A stretch of DNA of 64,000 nucleotides from contig JAVJTT010000020.1 in NCBI GenBank assembly GCA_040220135.1, forward strand, positions 124,001 through 188,000, in the 5' to 3' direction. Numbering within the stretch: position 1 is the stretch's first letter; each line of letters starts with the position of its first letter. The stretch comes from CAJXMH01 sp040220135. Its GTDB lineage: Bacteria; Bacteroidota; Bacteroidia; Flavobacteriales_E; Vicingaceae. Shown piece after piece: positions 1-8,508 of the stretch. The notes under the pieces are model-generated. The model was not told the origin of the DNA. It did no database searches and saw nothing but the letters and a program-made list of their open reading frames with translations. The translations under genes were made by a program, and so were the position numbers.

Positions 1-795
1 CTTGAAGCGCAAAATCGCACCCAGAAAATAGTGATCGGCTTATCTATTGTATTGCTTTTAATCCTAGGTGTTGTGCTTGCTTTGTCGTTTAGGTTTTACA
101 AGCAGAAACGAAGAATCAATGAAATGGAGCTTTCCATTAAAGATAGCAAACTAGATGAATTGCTTTCTAGTCAAGAATCAAGTGTTTTAGCGGCCATTGT
201 TAAAGGACAAAACGAAGAGCGGGAAAGAGTAGCTAAAGAGCTACACGATCGCTTGGGAGGTACTTTAGCGGCTTTGAAAATGTCACTCAAGCAAAAGTCA
301 GGTCAATTAAGCGGCGAGGAGATGGACATTGTGAATGAAGCGGTAAAGGAGGTTAGAAGTATTTCTCACAATCTTTCTACTGGGGTAGCCCAACAATTTG
401 GTTTCAATCAAGCTGTTGAACTTTTAGTAGAGAGAATGAAAGGCTCCACCAGTATTCAATTTGAACTCTTTTTACATAAAGATATTGCTAAATTGGGACA
501 ATCTACCGGAATTGAATTGTATCGAATAGTGCAAGAATTATTGGCTAATACCTTAAAGCATGCCAATGCAACTGAGGTGAGTTTGCAAACTAATTTTAAT
601 GATGGTGTTTTTAATCTGATATACGAAGACAATGGAAGGGGCTTTGACACAAAAAGTACAAAAGCAGAGAAAGGAATTGGCTTGTATAATATCAAACAGC
701 GCGTAGAAAGTATAGGAGGACATTTAAACATTGACTCTATGCCAAAACGGGGTACTATTGTGATTGTTGACATTGATAAAAAAGGAACCGCATGA
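1..795 (+). CDS. Sensor histidine kinase, NarL/DegS type (3' part, runs off the window)
   Basis: The reading frame is open from base 1, so this is the C-terminal part of a longer protein; the GTG at 31 is probably internal. Numbered from that GTG, a membrane helix lies at about residues 2-20. It is followed by a short coiled coil and a HisKA_3 dimerisation domain with the phosphoacceptor His72 in the motif ERVAKELHDRLGG. The HATPase domain shows an N-box (QELLANTLKHA, about 169-179), a G1 box (DNGRGF, 201-206) and a G2 box (GIGLYN, 216-221). Bacteroidota kinases with this arrangement usually carry N-terminal TPR repeats outside the membrane; that part would lie upstream and is inferred. The stop overlaps the start of the next gene by 4 bases (ATGA), so kinase and regulator form a two-component pair. 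The signal sensed is unknown. Confidence 0.93.
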   Translation, partial: LEAQNRTQKIVIGLSIVLLLILGVVLALSFRFYKQKRRINEMELSIKDSKLDELLSSQESSVLAAIVKGQNEERERVAKELHDRLGGTLAALKMSLKQKSGQLSGEEMDIVNEAVKEVRSISHNLSTGVAQQFGFNQAVELLVERMKGSTSIQFELFLHKDIAKLGQSTGIELYRIVQELLANTLKHANATEVSLQTNFNDGVFNLIYEDNGRGFDTKSTKAEKGIGLYNIKQRVESIGGHLNIDSMPKRGTIVIVDIDKKGTA

Positions 796-1418
796 TTAAA
801 GTAGTAATTGTTGACGATCATAAACTATTTAGGCAGGGCTTAGCTGTCATTTTAGCCACTCGAGAAGAGATTGAAGTTGTAGGTCGCTATGAAACGGCAA
901 TTGCCTTGTTAGAGAATTTGCCCACTATAGAGGCTGATTTAATCTTATTGGATATTGACATGCCAGAGATGGATGGAATCACGGCGACTCCCAAAATACT
1001 GGACTTAAATCCTTCCATTAAGATTATTATTCTTTCCATGCACTTAGATGGCGGTAAAATTCAGCAAGCTGTAGAAGCAAAAGTTAATGGCTACTTGTTA
1101 AAGACCTCCGATGATAATGAAGTGGTTGAAGCCATTCACCAAGTTGTTAAAGGGGGTGAGTATTTCTCGAACGAAGTACAAGATGAGCTGCTTAAAAGTA
1201 ACAATCTGCAAGACGAAGAAGATGAAATCCGTTTGACTAAACGTGAGATAGAAATTCTAGAATTGGTTTGTCAAGAAATGAACTCTCAAGAAATTGCTAA
1301 GAGTCTCTTTATTTCTGTGCATACTGCAGAAACTCACCGAAGAAATTTGCTCAATAAAACAGGTTGTAAGAACTCCATTGGCTTGGTGAAGTTTGCAATG
1401 GAAAATGACTATCTCTGA
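792..1418 (+). CDS. Response regulator, NarL/FixJ family
   Basis: This 208-residue protein is the DNA-binding partner of the kinase just upstream. The receiver domain (about 1-120) has the acidic pair Asp8-Asp9, phosphoacceptor Asp54 in LLDIDMPEMDG, and the conserved Lys104. A LuxR-type helix-turn-helix occupies about 148-205 (LTKREIEILELV, then SVHTAETHRRNLLNKTG). Length and domain order are standard for the family. It starts inside the stop of the kinase gene, which implies coupled translation. Its last 10 bases overlap the 3' end of engB on the other strand. The target genes cannot be deduced from the window. Confidence 0.95.
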   Translation: MIKVVIVDDHKLFRQGLAVILATREEIEVVGRYETAIALLENLPTIEADLILLDIDMPEMDGITATPKILDLNPSIKIIILSMHLDGGKIQQAVEAKVNGYLLKTSDDNEVVEAIHQVVKGGEYFSNEVQDELLKSNNLQDEEDEIRLTKREIEILELVCQEMNSQEIAKSLFISVHTAETHRRNLLNKTGCKNSIGLVKFAMENDYL

Positions 1419-2017
1419 GGTTCAAAGATTTCGTTTGTCGCGTCAATTAAGTTCAAAACTTCTTCTCTTCCTGCCTTGCTTTCCGCTGAGGTAGCAATCA
1501 TGGGAGGAAGGGCTTCCCAACTTTTTAACAACTCCTTTTTGTAGCGAGCTAGATTTTTATCAAAGGCAGAAGAGGAAAGCTTGTCGATTTTCGTGAATAG
1601 AATTACAAAGGGTACTTGCTTCATGCCGAGCATAGCCATGAATTCAAGATCTACCTTTTGTGGTTCATGACGAGAGTCTATTAATACAAAGGTGTATAGA
1701 AGATTGCTGCGACTAAAAAGGTACTTCTTTATAAATTTATCCCACTTATTTCTCGATTCTCGAGATACTTTTGCATAACCATAGCCCGGTAAATCGACCA
1801 AGTACCAATGGTCATTGATTAAGAAATGATTTATGAGTTGTGTTTTGCCGGGAGTGGATGAAGTTTTAGCCAATTTTTTTTTGCCACAAAGCATGTTGAT
1901 TAAAGAGGATTTGCCCACATTCGAACGGCCAATAAAAGCATATTCGGGCTTGTTGGGCTCGGGGCATTTCGAAAGCTCTGTATTGCTGATAATGAATTCG
2001 GCAGACGTAACTTTCAT
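1409..2017 (-). CDS. engB: Ribosome-biogenesis GTPase EngB (YihA/YsxC)
   Basis: This 202-residue TRAFAC GTPase of the EngB family is known to act in assembly of the 50S ribosomal subunit. All G motifs are visible: G1 GRSNVGKSS (30-38), G2 Thr in STPGKTQ (about 54-60), G3 DLPGYG (75-80), G4 TKIDK, and a G5-like TSAES. Length is normal for a single-domain EngB. It lies 37 bases downstream of the alpha/beta hydrolase on the same strand and is probably co-transcribed with it. The 3' end overlaps the response-regulator gene by 10 bases in convergent orientation, so no terminator fits between them. Confidence 0.96.
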   Translation of the reverse strand: MKVTSAEFIISNTELSKCPEPNKPEYAFIGRSNVGKSSLINMLCGKKKLAKTSSTPGKTQLINHFLINDHWYLVDLPGYGYAKVSRESRNKWDKFIKKYLFSRSNLLYTFVLIDSRHEPQKVDLEFMAMLGMKQVPFVILFTKIDKLSSSAFDKNLARYKKELLKSWEALPPMIATSAESKAGREEVLNLIDATNEIFEPQR

Positions 2018-2054
2018 GCTTGTGTTTTTTTGAGGCAGTAAAAAGAAAAGGCGG

Positions 2055-2825
2055 TTATGCTTTGGTTTTTCTCTCTAGCCAATCTCCTAATATCTTATTG
2101 AATTCCGTCGGGTGTTCCATCATGGCAGCATGCCCACATTTGTCAATCCAGTGGAGTTCTGAATCCGGTAAATGCTTGTGGAACTCTTCGGCGACATCTG
2201 GTGGGGTTATGTTGTCGTTCTTGCCCCATATTAAGCAGGCCGGTAGTTTAAAGTTCTCCAAATCTTTGCTCATGTTGTGACGAATGGCTGATTTTGCCAA
2301 AGCTAAGATGCGGATCAATTTGTTGCGGTCGTTCACGATCTTATATACTTCGTCTACCAATTCATCGGTAGCAACCGCTGGGTCGTAAAACGTTACTTCA
2401 ATTTTCTTTCGTAAATACTCCTTGTCTTCTCGTCGAGGAAAAGAACCACCGAAAGCATTCTCATATAGTCCGCTGCTGCCGGTTAGCACCATAGAATGCA
2501 CCCTATCCGGTATTTCTAAAGCACAAACTAGGGCAATGTGTCCGCCTAATGAATTGCCTAGTAAAGTAACATCTTCCAGCCCTTTGTGGCTTATAAATTG
2601 TTTGATGTACTTGGCCATGCTGCCTACACTGGTCTTGATTAAAGGCAAGGTATAAAGTGGCATTATCGGCACAATAACGCGATACTTTTCCGAGAAATGG
2701 TCTATGACATCTGCAAAGTTGCTCAATGCTCCAAATAAACCATGAAGCACGACAAGTGGGTGCCCTTCCCCTTTTTCTAAGTATTCAAACTTTCCTTCCT
2801 TCTTAATGTAATGCTCGTGACTCAT
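2055..2825 (-). CDS. Alpha/beta hydrolase
   Basis: This is an alpha/beta-hydrolase-fold protein of 256 residues. It shows an oxyanion-loop HGLFG motif, the nucleophile elbow GNSLGG (Ser), an acid in the segment WGKNDNITP, and a late catalytic His in DKCGHAAMMEHP. Substrate is unknown; the pattern fits esterases, C-C hydrolases and related enzymes. The frame can be extended upstream to 2957, but the ATG at 2825 is preferred. A perfect -7 box lies immediately before it, and the extension looks unlike a hydrolase N-terminus. No signal peptide is seen, so it is probably cytoplasmic. engB follows 37 bases downstream. Confidence 0.88.
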   Translation of the reverse strand: MSHEHYIKKEGKFEYLEKGEGHPLVVLHGLFGALSNFADVIDHFSEKYRVIVPIMPLYTLPLIKTSVGSMAKYIKQFISHKGLEDVTLLGNSLGGHIALVCALEIPDRVHSMVLTGSSGLYENAFGGSFPRREDKEYLRKKIEVTFYDPAVATDELVDEVYKIVNDRNKLIRILALAKSAIRHNMSKDLENFKLPACLIWGKNDNITPPDVAEEFHKHLPDSELHWIDKCGHAAMMEHPTEFNKILGDWLERKTKA

Positions 2826-2830
2826 GTATT

Positions 2831-2861
2831 CAAAAGTAGTTATTTCAGATTCCTTTTCAAG
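2831..2861 (-). promoter_or_regulatory. Candidate promoter of the alpha/beta hydrolase-engB pair
   Basis: On the minus strand there is a perfect Bacteroidota -7 element, TACTTTTG (2838 down to 2831), and a CTTG at 2861-2858, 19 bases upstream, as a plausible -33 element. The ATG at 2825 begins only five bases after the -7 box, so the transcript would have almost no leader. The consensus is known for the phylum; use of this site is inferred. Confidence 0.5.
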
Positions 2862-3074
2862 CTGCAAAAATGGAATAAGATTAATTAAAATGCAATCTTC
2901 ATTTTTTCGACAATGGATTTGCACTGCAAAAATTGGCTTTGGATGTTTCAATCGCAAAGCCTGAAACCTTAAGTCTCACTTTTCTCCCACTTTTTTAGTT
3001 CTTAGCAATGATAAGCTTTAGCGGCTTTTCATTGCGCGTGCAATAAAGTCAGAGGGCGACAAGTTATTAACAAT

Positions 3075-3100
3075 GTGGGAGGAAGTGGTAAAATGTGGTA
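3075..3100 (+). promoter_or_regulatory. Candidate MraZ box upstream of mraZ
   Basis: Three direct repeats of GTGGKA occur at 3075-3080, 3085-3090 and 3095-3100, with an exact 10-base period (TGGGA, TGGTA, TGGTA separated by 5-base spacers). E. coli MraZ is known to bind TGGGN repeats with 5-base spacers ahead of its own operon. This site ends 54 bases before the mraZ start and just upstream of a -7-like box, TACTTTTA (3111-3118). Autoregulation by the downstream gene product is therefore likely. The rest of 2826-3154 shows no gene. Confidence 0.6.
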
Positions 3101-3154
3101 AATTATTTTTTACTTTTACACTCAAATTCCTGAAAACCAAGCAGGATAAGGCTT

Positions 3155-3634
3155 ATGACGAATTTTATAGGAGAATTTGATTGCAAATTGGACGCGAAGG
3201 GTCGCTTGATGGTGCCCTCTGGTCTGCGCAAGCAATTGGACCCTGCAGCCAATGAGTCGTTTGTGATTAATCGGGGTTTTGAGCCTTGCTTGGTATTGTA
3301 TCCTAAAAATGATTGGGAGCGGATTAGTGCCGAAGTGAATCAGTTGAATCAATACGTGAAGAAGAACAGAGAATTTATTCGCTATTTCTATCGAGGTGCC
3401 ACTGAATTGACTTTAGATGGTAATGGAAGGATCCTACTGCCAAAGCGTTTGCAAGAGTATGGAGCTATTCAAAAAGAGGTAGTCTTGTTTGCCTATTCTG
3501 ACCGCATTGAGGTTTGGGATAAACACAAGTACGAGAACTTATTGACTGATGAGCCTGAAGATTTTGCCGACTTAGCCGAAGAGGTGATGGGGGGAGGTAC
3601 TTCTCAAAATGAAAAAGGAGGTGAAGATGCTTGA
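3155..3634 (+). CDS. mraZ: Transcriptional regulator MraZ
   Basis: MraZ is the first gene of the dcw operon and in other bacteria a DNA-binding repressor of that operon. The 159-residue protein has the two tandem SpoVT/AbrB-like halves of the family. The first contains DAKGRLMVP (from residue 13) and the second DGNGRILLP, matching the conserved DxxxR motifs. The start is well fixed by the family N-terminus and by the upstream promoter and repeat region. The stop overlaps the proposed rsmH start by 8 bases. The C-terminal dozen residues are acidic and glycine-rich and look unstructured. Confidence 0.96.
   Translation: MTNFIGEFDCKLDAKGRLMVPSGLRKQLDPAANESFVINRGFEPCLVLYPKNDWERISAEVNQLNQYVKKNREFIRYFYRGATELTLDGNGRILLPKRLQEYGAIQKEVVLFAYSDRIEVWDKHKYENLLTDEPEDFADLAEEVMGGGTSQNEKGGEDA
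3616..3621 (+). promoter_or_regulatory. Strong Shine-Dalgarno for rsmH
   Basis: AGGAGG within AAGGAGGTGA lies 5 bases before the ATG at 3627, inside the end of mraZ. It decides the start of rsmH against the earlier in-frame ATG at 3609. Strong Shine-Dalgarno sequences are otherwise rare at gene starts in this window. Confidence 0.75.
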
Positions 3635-4532
3635 CTACCATAAGCCCGCTTTGCTTCATGAGGTTATAGAAGGCCTTGATTTGAAGTTCGATGGAACCTA
3701 TGTTGATGTGACCTTCGGAGGTGGGGGCCACGCTCGCGAGATATTGAAACGGCTTTCCGATAAAGGAAAGCTGTTTGCTTTTGACCAAGATCCTGATGCT
3801 GTTGCCAATCTTTGGGAAGATGATCGCCTTGTATTTGTGCCTCACAATTTCACTTTCTTGAAAAATTTCTTGCGTGCTCATCAGGCTGTTCCTGTTGATG
3901 GTATTTTGGCTGATCTGGGGGTGTCGTTTCATCAGTTTGATCAAGCTGAACGTGGTTTTTCATTTCGTTTTTCCGGGCCTTTGGATATGCGCATGGATCA
4001 AAAGCGCGAGCTAACAGCAGAAGAGGTGGTGAATGATTATGAGCAAACAGAATTAGAAAATATTTTTAGAAAATATGGCGAGCTAAAAAATGCGAAAAAG
4101 ATTGCTGCTTTGCTGCTTGAGTCGCGAAAAGAAGAGCGAATTACTAGCATAGAAAAATTGAAAGAAGTAGTGTCGGTATTAGTTCCGGCCAAGGTTGAGC
4201 ACAAGTTTTTAGCTCAACTATTTCAAGCGATTCGAATTGAGGTGAACGAAGAGCTCTTGGCAGTCGAAAAACTGCTCGAACAAGCTTTAGAGGTGTTGAA
4301 GGAAGGTGGTTTGCTAGCGGTAATAACTTATCACTCTTTAGAGGATAGGTTGGTAAAGAACTTCTTTCGTAGCGGAAATTTCGAAGGGAAAGTAGAGAAA
4401 GACTTTTACGGAAATGTAAAGCGTCCATTTGAGCCGGTAAATCGAAAGCCGATAGTGCCTAAAGCAGAAGAAGTTCAAGACAATAATCGCGCAAGAAGCG
4501 CCAAATTAAGGGTAGCCAGAAAACTTGCATGA
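3627..4532 (+). CDS. rsmH: 16S rRNA (cytosine1402-N4)-methyltransferase RsmH
   Basis: RsmH (MraW) uses S-adenosylmethionine to N4-methylate C1402 in the decoding centre of 16S rRNA. The protein is 301 residues from the ATG at 3627. It begins MLDYHKPALLHEV, close to the family N-terminus, and has the SAM-binding DVTFGGGGHAREIL segment, ILADLGVS and ITYHSLEDRLVK. An upstream ATG at 3609 is in frame, but the Shine-Dalgarno sits between the two. The gene overlaps mraZ by 8 bases and ftsL by 4 (ATGA), so it is an integral part of the dcw operon. Confidence 0.96.
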   Translation: MLDYHKPALLHEVIEGLDLKFDGTYVDVTFGGGGHAREILKRLSDKGKLFAFDQDPDAVANLWEDDRLVFVPHNFTFLKNFLRAHQAVPVDGILADLGVSFHQFDQAERGFSFRFSGPLDMRMDQKRELTAEEVVNDYEQTELENIFRKYGELKNAKKIAALLLESRKEERITSIEKLKEVVSVLVPAKVEHKFLAQLFQAIRIEVNEELLAVEKLLEQALEVLKEGGLLAVITYHSLEDRLVKNFFRSGNFEGKVEKDFYGNVKRPFEPVNRKPIVPKAEEVQDNNRARSAKLRVARKLA

Positions 4533-4921
4533 ACCGATTTAAAGAAACAGAGAAGGAAGAGAGAAAGAAGCCGTCAGAAAAGCCGGTTAAGGGAGTAAAA
4601 AGCTTGCTTTCTGGGAATTTTCTGTCCAAGGATCAGCTGGTAAATACTTTGCCTTTTGTTTTCTTTCTAACCTTTTTGGGAATCTGTTACATCGCCAACG
4701 GCTATCAGGCTGAGCGGTTGATTCGAAGGTTATATAAGACCAATAATGAAATCAAAGAATTGCGTTCTGAATACATTACTACCAAGTCGGAGTTGATGTA
4801 CATCAGTAAGCAATCGCAAGTAGCAAAAGCGACTCAGCCTTTGGGCTTAAGAGAGTTGACTTCTCCACCTAAAAAAATTGTAATTACCGAAGAAGAAAAG
4901 GAGGCTTTGCTCGATGACTGA
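4529..4921 (+). CDS. ftsL: FtsL-like cell-division protein
   Basis: This small bitopic protein of 130 residues has a basic cytoplasmic N-terminus (about 1-40), one membrane helix at about 43-60 (FVFFLTFLGICYIANGY), and a periplasmic coiled-coil stretch rich in Lys, Glu and Leu at about 65-100. Size, topology and position between rsmH and the transpeptidase gene identify it as the Bacteroidota FtsL, a divisome scaffold. Sequence motifs are weak in this family, so the call rests on topology and context. It overlaps rsmH by 4 bases and the transpeptidase gene by 8. Confidence 0.85.
   Translation: MNRFKETEKEERKKPSEKPVKGVKSLLSGNFLSKDQLVNTLPFVFFLTFLGICYIANGYQAERLIRRLYKTNNEIKELRSEYITTKSELMYISKQSQVAKATQPLGLRELTSPPKKIVITEEEKEALLDD
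4899..4904 (+). promoter_or_regulatory. Strong Shine-Dalgarno for the ftsI-type gene
   Basis: AGGAGG in the context AAAAGGAGG lies 9 bases before the ATG at 4914 and within the ftsL coding sequence. It is the second of three strong sites in the dcw operon, each at an 8-base gene overlap. Confidence 0.65.
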
Positions 4922-7037
4922 TGTGAAAAAAGACATAGCCTGGCGCATTTACTTGGTCTACTTTGTGGTTTGCCTTTTTGGTTTAACCATTATTGCGAAG
5001 GCTGTCTCAATTCAATTGTTAGAAGGGGAGGAGTTAAAGCAAAAAGTGAAGAGCTTAACCCGTCTGGAAAAAGAGATTGAGGCAGTTCGCGGAAACATTT
5101 ATGCGGTAGATGGAAGCTTGCTGGCTACTTCTATTCCAATTTACGAAGTGCGCTTTGATCCCAATGCAGATGCGATAACGCAAGAGCTGTTTGATGAACA
5201 TGTCGACTCTTTGGCTTTGGAGTTAAGTCTATTGTTCAAAGACCGCTCGGTGGCTGCTTATCGAAAAGATTTGATTGGGGCACGTCAAGCCGGAGAACGT
5301 TATCACTTGATTCGTCGAAATGTAAAGTACACGGAACTAAAAAAGCTAAAGCACTTCCCCTTATTTCGAAGAGGGAAATACAAGGGTGGCTTGATTGTGC
5401 ATCAAAAGAATAAAAGAGAGCGACCGTTTAAAGTGTTGGCTGCTAGAACCATTGGTTATGAAAGAGAAGGAGTTACTCCGGTTGGTCTAGAAGGGGCGTA
5501 TAGCGAAATTTTAAGTGGTGTGGATGGTCAGCGCTTAATGCAAAAAATTTCCGGAGGAGTTTGGATGCCGGTTGGCGATGAAAATGAGATTGAACCGGAA
5601 GATGGACGAGACATTTACACCACCATTGATGTAAACCTGCAAGATGTGGCCGAAAGTGCTTTGTTGAAACAATTACAAAAGCATGGCGCCGATCATGGCT
5701 GTGTGGTATTGATGGAGGTAAAGACCGGAGCGGTAAAAGCCATTGCCAATTTAAAGCGAACCAAAGAAGGAAAATATTACGAAGGTTATAATTATGCCAT
5801 AGGGGAAAGTACTGAACCGGGTTCAACTTTTAAGTTGCCGGCACTTATGGTGGCTCTAGAAGATGGCTACGTAGACATGGGAGACATTATTGACTGTGCA
5901 GATGGTTCTCGCCAATATTACGATCGCACCATGTATGACTCGAACCACGATGATGGGGGCTGGGGAAAGATTACCGTGAAGCGCGTACTTGAAGTTTCTT
6001 CCAATATTGGAATGGCGGAGATCATTAGTAGGAACTACATGGAGAATCCGCAAAAATTCATAGACGGCTTGGGGAAAATGAACCTCAGAAAACCCCTTGG
6101 GATAGAAATCGCAGGAGAAGGAAAGCCATTTATTAAGAACACGAGCAATGAAACTTGGTCGGGTATTTCACTAGCTTGGATGGCACACGGTTATGAGCTG
6201 CAGCAAACGCCGCTTCAAATCTTGACCTTTTACAATGCGGTTGCCAACGACGGAAAAATGGTAAAGCCCAAGTTTGTAGAAAAGATTACCAAAGGAAGAA
6301 AGGTAGTGAAAGAAGTGCCCACTGAGGTGATTAATCCAAAGATTAGCTCACAAGAAACCATCGACAAGGTGAAGGGTGCCTTAGAAGGAGTGGTGAGCAA
6401 TGGTACCGCTACCAACTTAGCCAATGCCGATTATAAAATTGCCGGCAAAACTGGAACCGCCCAGATCGCGAATCGAAATTACGGTTACAGCTATCAATCA
6501 AAAGTGAGTCACCAGGCTTCCTTTGTCGGTTATTTTCCAGCTGACAATCCCCAGTATTCTTGCATTGTAGTAGTGAATGCCCCAACGCAGAACGTGTATT
6601 ACGGAAACTTGGTAGCCGGGCCAATTTTTAAAGAAGTGGCCGATAAAGTATATGCCAATAGCCTTGAAATGCACGAAGAGCTTCAATGGCAGAAGCACCA
6701 ATTTGCATTTTCTCGCATTCCTTATTCCAAGCATGGGGCAAAGAGTGATGTAAAAAGAGTGTTTGATGAGATTGGGGTTTTCACTCAAGTGAAGGCTGAA
6801 GATTCAGACTGGATCGTAACCAGAACACGTGATACTTCAGTAGTACTAGAGCCGCGATTGATATCTGAAAACCTTGTGCCCAATGTAGTTGGAATGGGCT
6901 TAAGAGATGCCATATATCTGCTAGAAAATCAAGGATTAAAAGTAAAAGTTAAAGGACGGGGAATGGTTAAGAATCAATCCTTACAAGCCGGAGTAAGAGT
7001 AAACAAGGGTCAAGAAATTGAAATTGAATTATCGTAG
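4914..7037 (+). CDS. ftsI: Division transpeptidase (class B PBP, FtsI/PBP3 type) with PASTA domain
   Basis: This class B penicillin-binding protein of 707 residues cross-links septal peptidoglycan in the periplasm. Order: short cytoplasmic tail, membrane anchor (about 11-32), PBP dimerisation domain (about 50-220), and a transpeptidase domain with Ser304 in STFK (304-307), SSN (362-364) and KTG (512-514). One PASTA domain follows at about 648-707 (PNVVGMGLRDAIYLLENQG). All three catalytic motifs are intact. It starts inside ftsL and ends directly against murE with no gap. Its position between ftsL and murE is that of ftsI. Confidence 0.96.
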   Translation: MTDVKKDIAWRIYLVYFVVCLFGLTIIAKAVSIQLLEGEELKQKVKSLTRLEKEIEAVRGNIYAVDGSLLATSIPIYEVRFDPNADAITQELFDEHVDSLALELSLLFKDRSVAAYRKDLIGARQAGERYHLIRRNVKYTELKKLKHFPLFRRGKYKGGLIVHQKNKRERPFKVLAARTIGYEREGVTPVGLEGAYSEILSGVDGQRLMQKISGGVWMPVGDENEIEPEDGRDIYTTIDVNLQDVAESALLKQLQKHGADHGCVVLMEVKTGAVKAIANLKRTKEGKYYEGYNYAIGESTEPGSTFKLPALMVALEDGYVDMGDIIDCADGSRQYYDRTMYDSNHDDGGWGKITVKRVLEVSSNIGMAEIISRNYMENPQKFIDGLGKMNLRKPLGIEIAGEGKPFIKNTSNETWSGISLAWMAHGYELQQTPLQILTFYNAVANDGKMVKPKFVEKITKGRKVVKEVPTEVINPKISSQETIDKVKGALEGVVSNGTATNLANADYKIAGKTGTAQIANRNYGYSYQSKVSHQASFVGYFPADNPQYSCIVVVNAPTQNVYYGNLVAGPIFKEVADKVYANSLEMHEELQWQKHQFAFSRIPYSKHGAKSDVKRVFDEIGVFTQVKAEDSDWIVTRTRDTSVVLEPRLISENLVPNVVGMGLRDAIYLLENQGLKVKVKGRGMVKNQSLQAGVRVNKGQEIEIELS

Positions 7038-8507
7038 ATGAAACAATTGAAAGACATATTATACGGAGCCTCAATTATTGAGGTTATTGGGAGTACTTCA
7101 GTCAAGCTTGCCAATCTTTGCTTTGATTCTCGGAAAGTGAAAGAAGGTGATTGCTTCTTTGCTTTAAAGGGAACGCAAGTTGACGGCCATCAGTTTATTG
7201 ATCAGGTTATTGCTTCCGGAGCTAAAGCAATTGTTTGTGAAAGCATGCCGGAGCAAACACTTGATTCGGTAGTTTATGTCAAAGTGCGAGATAGCTCTGA
7301 AGCTTTGGCTCATGCAGCCGCTAATTTTTACAATCACCCTTCAAAAAAAATGAAGGTGGTGGGAATTACCGGCACCAATGGAAAGACCACATGCGTCACC
7401 TTGCTTTTTAACTTATTCCGCAAACTGGGCTACAAAGTGGGCTTGGTTTCTACCGTTGTCAATAAAATTGGAGATAAAGAAGTTCCGGCAACACACACTA
7501 CTCCAGATGCTTTGCAATTGAATGAATTGTTCGCTCAAATGGTGATAGAAGGGTGCACTCATTGTTTCATGGAAGTGAGTTCTCATGCTTTGGCACAGCA
7601 TCGTGTAACAGCCGTTTCTTTTGCCGGGGGGGTGTTCACTAACATTACCCATGAGCATTTAGATTTTCACAAAACGTTTAAGGAATACATTAAAGCCAAA
7701 CAAATGCTCTTTAGCATGTTGCCTAAAGGCTCTTTTGCGCTATCCAATAAAGACGATAAAAACGGACCCTTCATGCTGCAAGAGACCGTTGCAAGCAAGA
7801 ATTATTACGCTTTGAAAACTCAAGCTGATTTTAAGGCAAAAGTTTTGGAAAGCAATTTTACAGGATTAAACCTGCAGTTGGATGGGAAGGAATTTTGGAG
7901 CCCTTTGATTGGTTACTTCAATGCCTACAATCTGTTGGCAATCTATTCCACAGCAGTTTTGTTGGGCGAGTCGAAAGTGGAGGTACTTACCGTTTTAAGC
8001 AGCTTGCAAGCTGTTGCTGGGCGCTTTCAATACATCAATTTGCATCAAATTGCAGGAATAGTGGATTATGCACACAGTCCCGATGCGCTCGAGAATGTCT
8101 TGAAAACCATAAAAGGGATTCGAGGTGGCAATGAGCAAGTGATCACTGTGGTAGGCTGCGGTGGCGATCGCGATACAAGCAAGCGACCCATAATGGCCAA
8201 AATTGCTTGTCAGCTTAGCGATCGTGTGATATTAACTTCTGACAATCCTAGAACCGAAGACCCTCAAACCATTATAGAAGATATGAAAACCGGTGTTGAG
8301 GTGCCGGATCGTAGAAAGACATTGGCCATTGTGCAACGAAGAGAAGCCATTCGAACGGCGAGTTCTTTGGCACAAGCTGGCGATATTATTCTAGTGGCCG
8401 GAAAAGGCCATGAGACCTATCAGGAAATTAACGGAGAGCGAAATCATTTTGACGATTTAGAAGAATTAACCCAAGCCTTGAACGAAAATCACCAAACCAA
8501 AGCATAA
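7038..8507 (+). CDS. murE: UDP-MurNAc-L-Ala-D-Glu:meso-diaminopimelate ligase MurE
   Basis: MurE adds the third residue of the peptidoglycan stem peptide in the cytoplasm using ATP. The 489-residue protein has the Mur-ligase P-loop GITGTNGKTT and the central HTTPDALQLNELF segment. The specificity motif DNPR is at 402-405, known to mark meso-diaminopimelate rather than lysine as substrate. The A1-gamma (DAP) peptidoglycan type is therefore predicted. The ATG abuts the stop of the transpeptidase gene, and mraY follows after one base. Confidence 0.97.
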   Translation: MKQLKDILYGASIIEVIGSTSVKLANLCFDSRKVKEGDCFFALKGTQVDGHQFIDQVIASGAKAIVCESMPEQTLDSVVYVKVRDSSEALAHAAANFYNHPSKKMKVVGITGTNGKTTCVTLLFNLFRKLGYKVGLVSTVVNKIGDKEVPATHTTPDALQLNELFAQMVIEGCTHCFMEVSSHALAQHRVTAVSFAGGVFTNITHEHLDFHKTFKEYIKAKQMLFSMLPKGSFALSNKDDKNGPFMLQETVASKNYYALKTQADFKAKVLESNFTGLNLQLDGKEFWSPLIGYFNAYNLLAIYSTAVLLGESKVEVLTVLSSLQAVAGRFQYINLHQIAGIVDYAHSPDALENVLKTIKGIRGGNEQVITVVGCGGDRDTSKRPIMAKIACQLSDRVILTSDNPRTEDPQTIIEDMKTGVEVPDRRKTLAIVQRREAIRTASSLAQAGDIILVAGKGHETYQEINGERNHFDDLEELTQALNENHQTKA

Positions 8508-8508
8508 A

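Noticed and set aside
2971..3000. Second MraZ-like box on the minus strand (GTGGGA and GTGAGA)
   Set aside because: The two GTG units are 11 bases apart rather than 10, and there are only two, so chance in an A-rich stretch is more likely.
3465..3944. 159-residue antisense ORF across mraZ and rsmH
   Set aside because: It covers two well-supported genes on the other strand and shows no domain, start signal or promoter.
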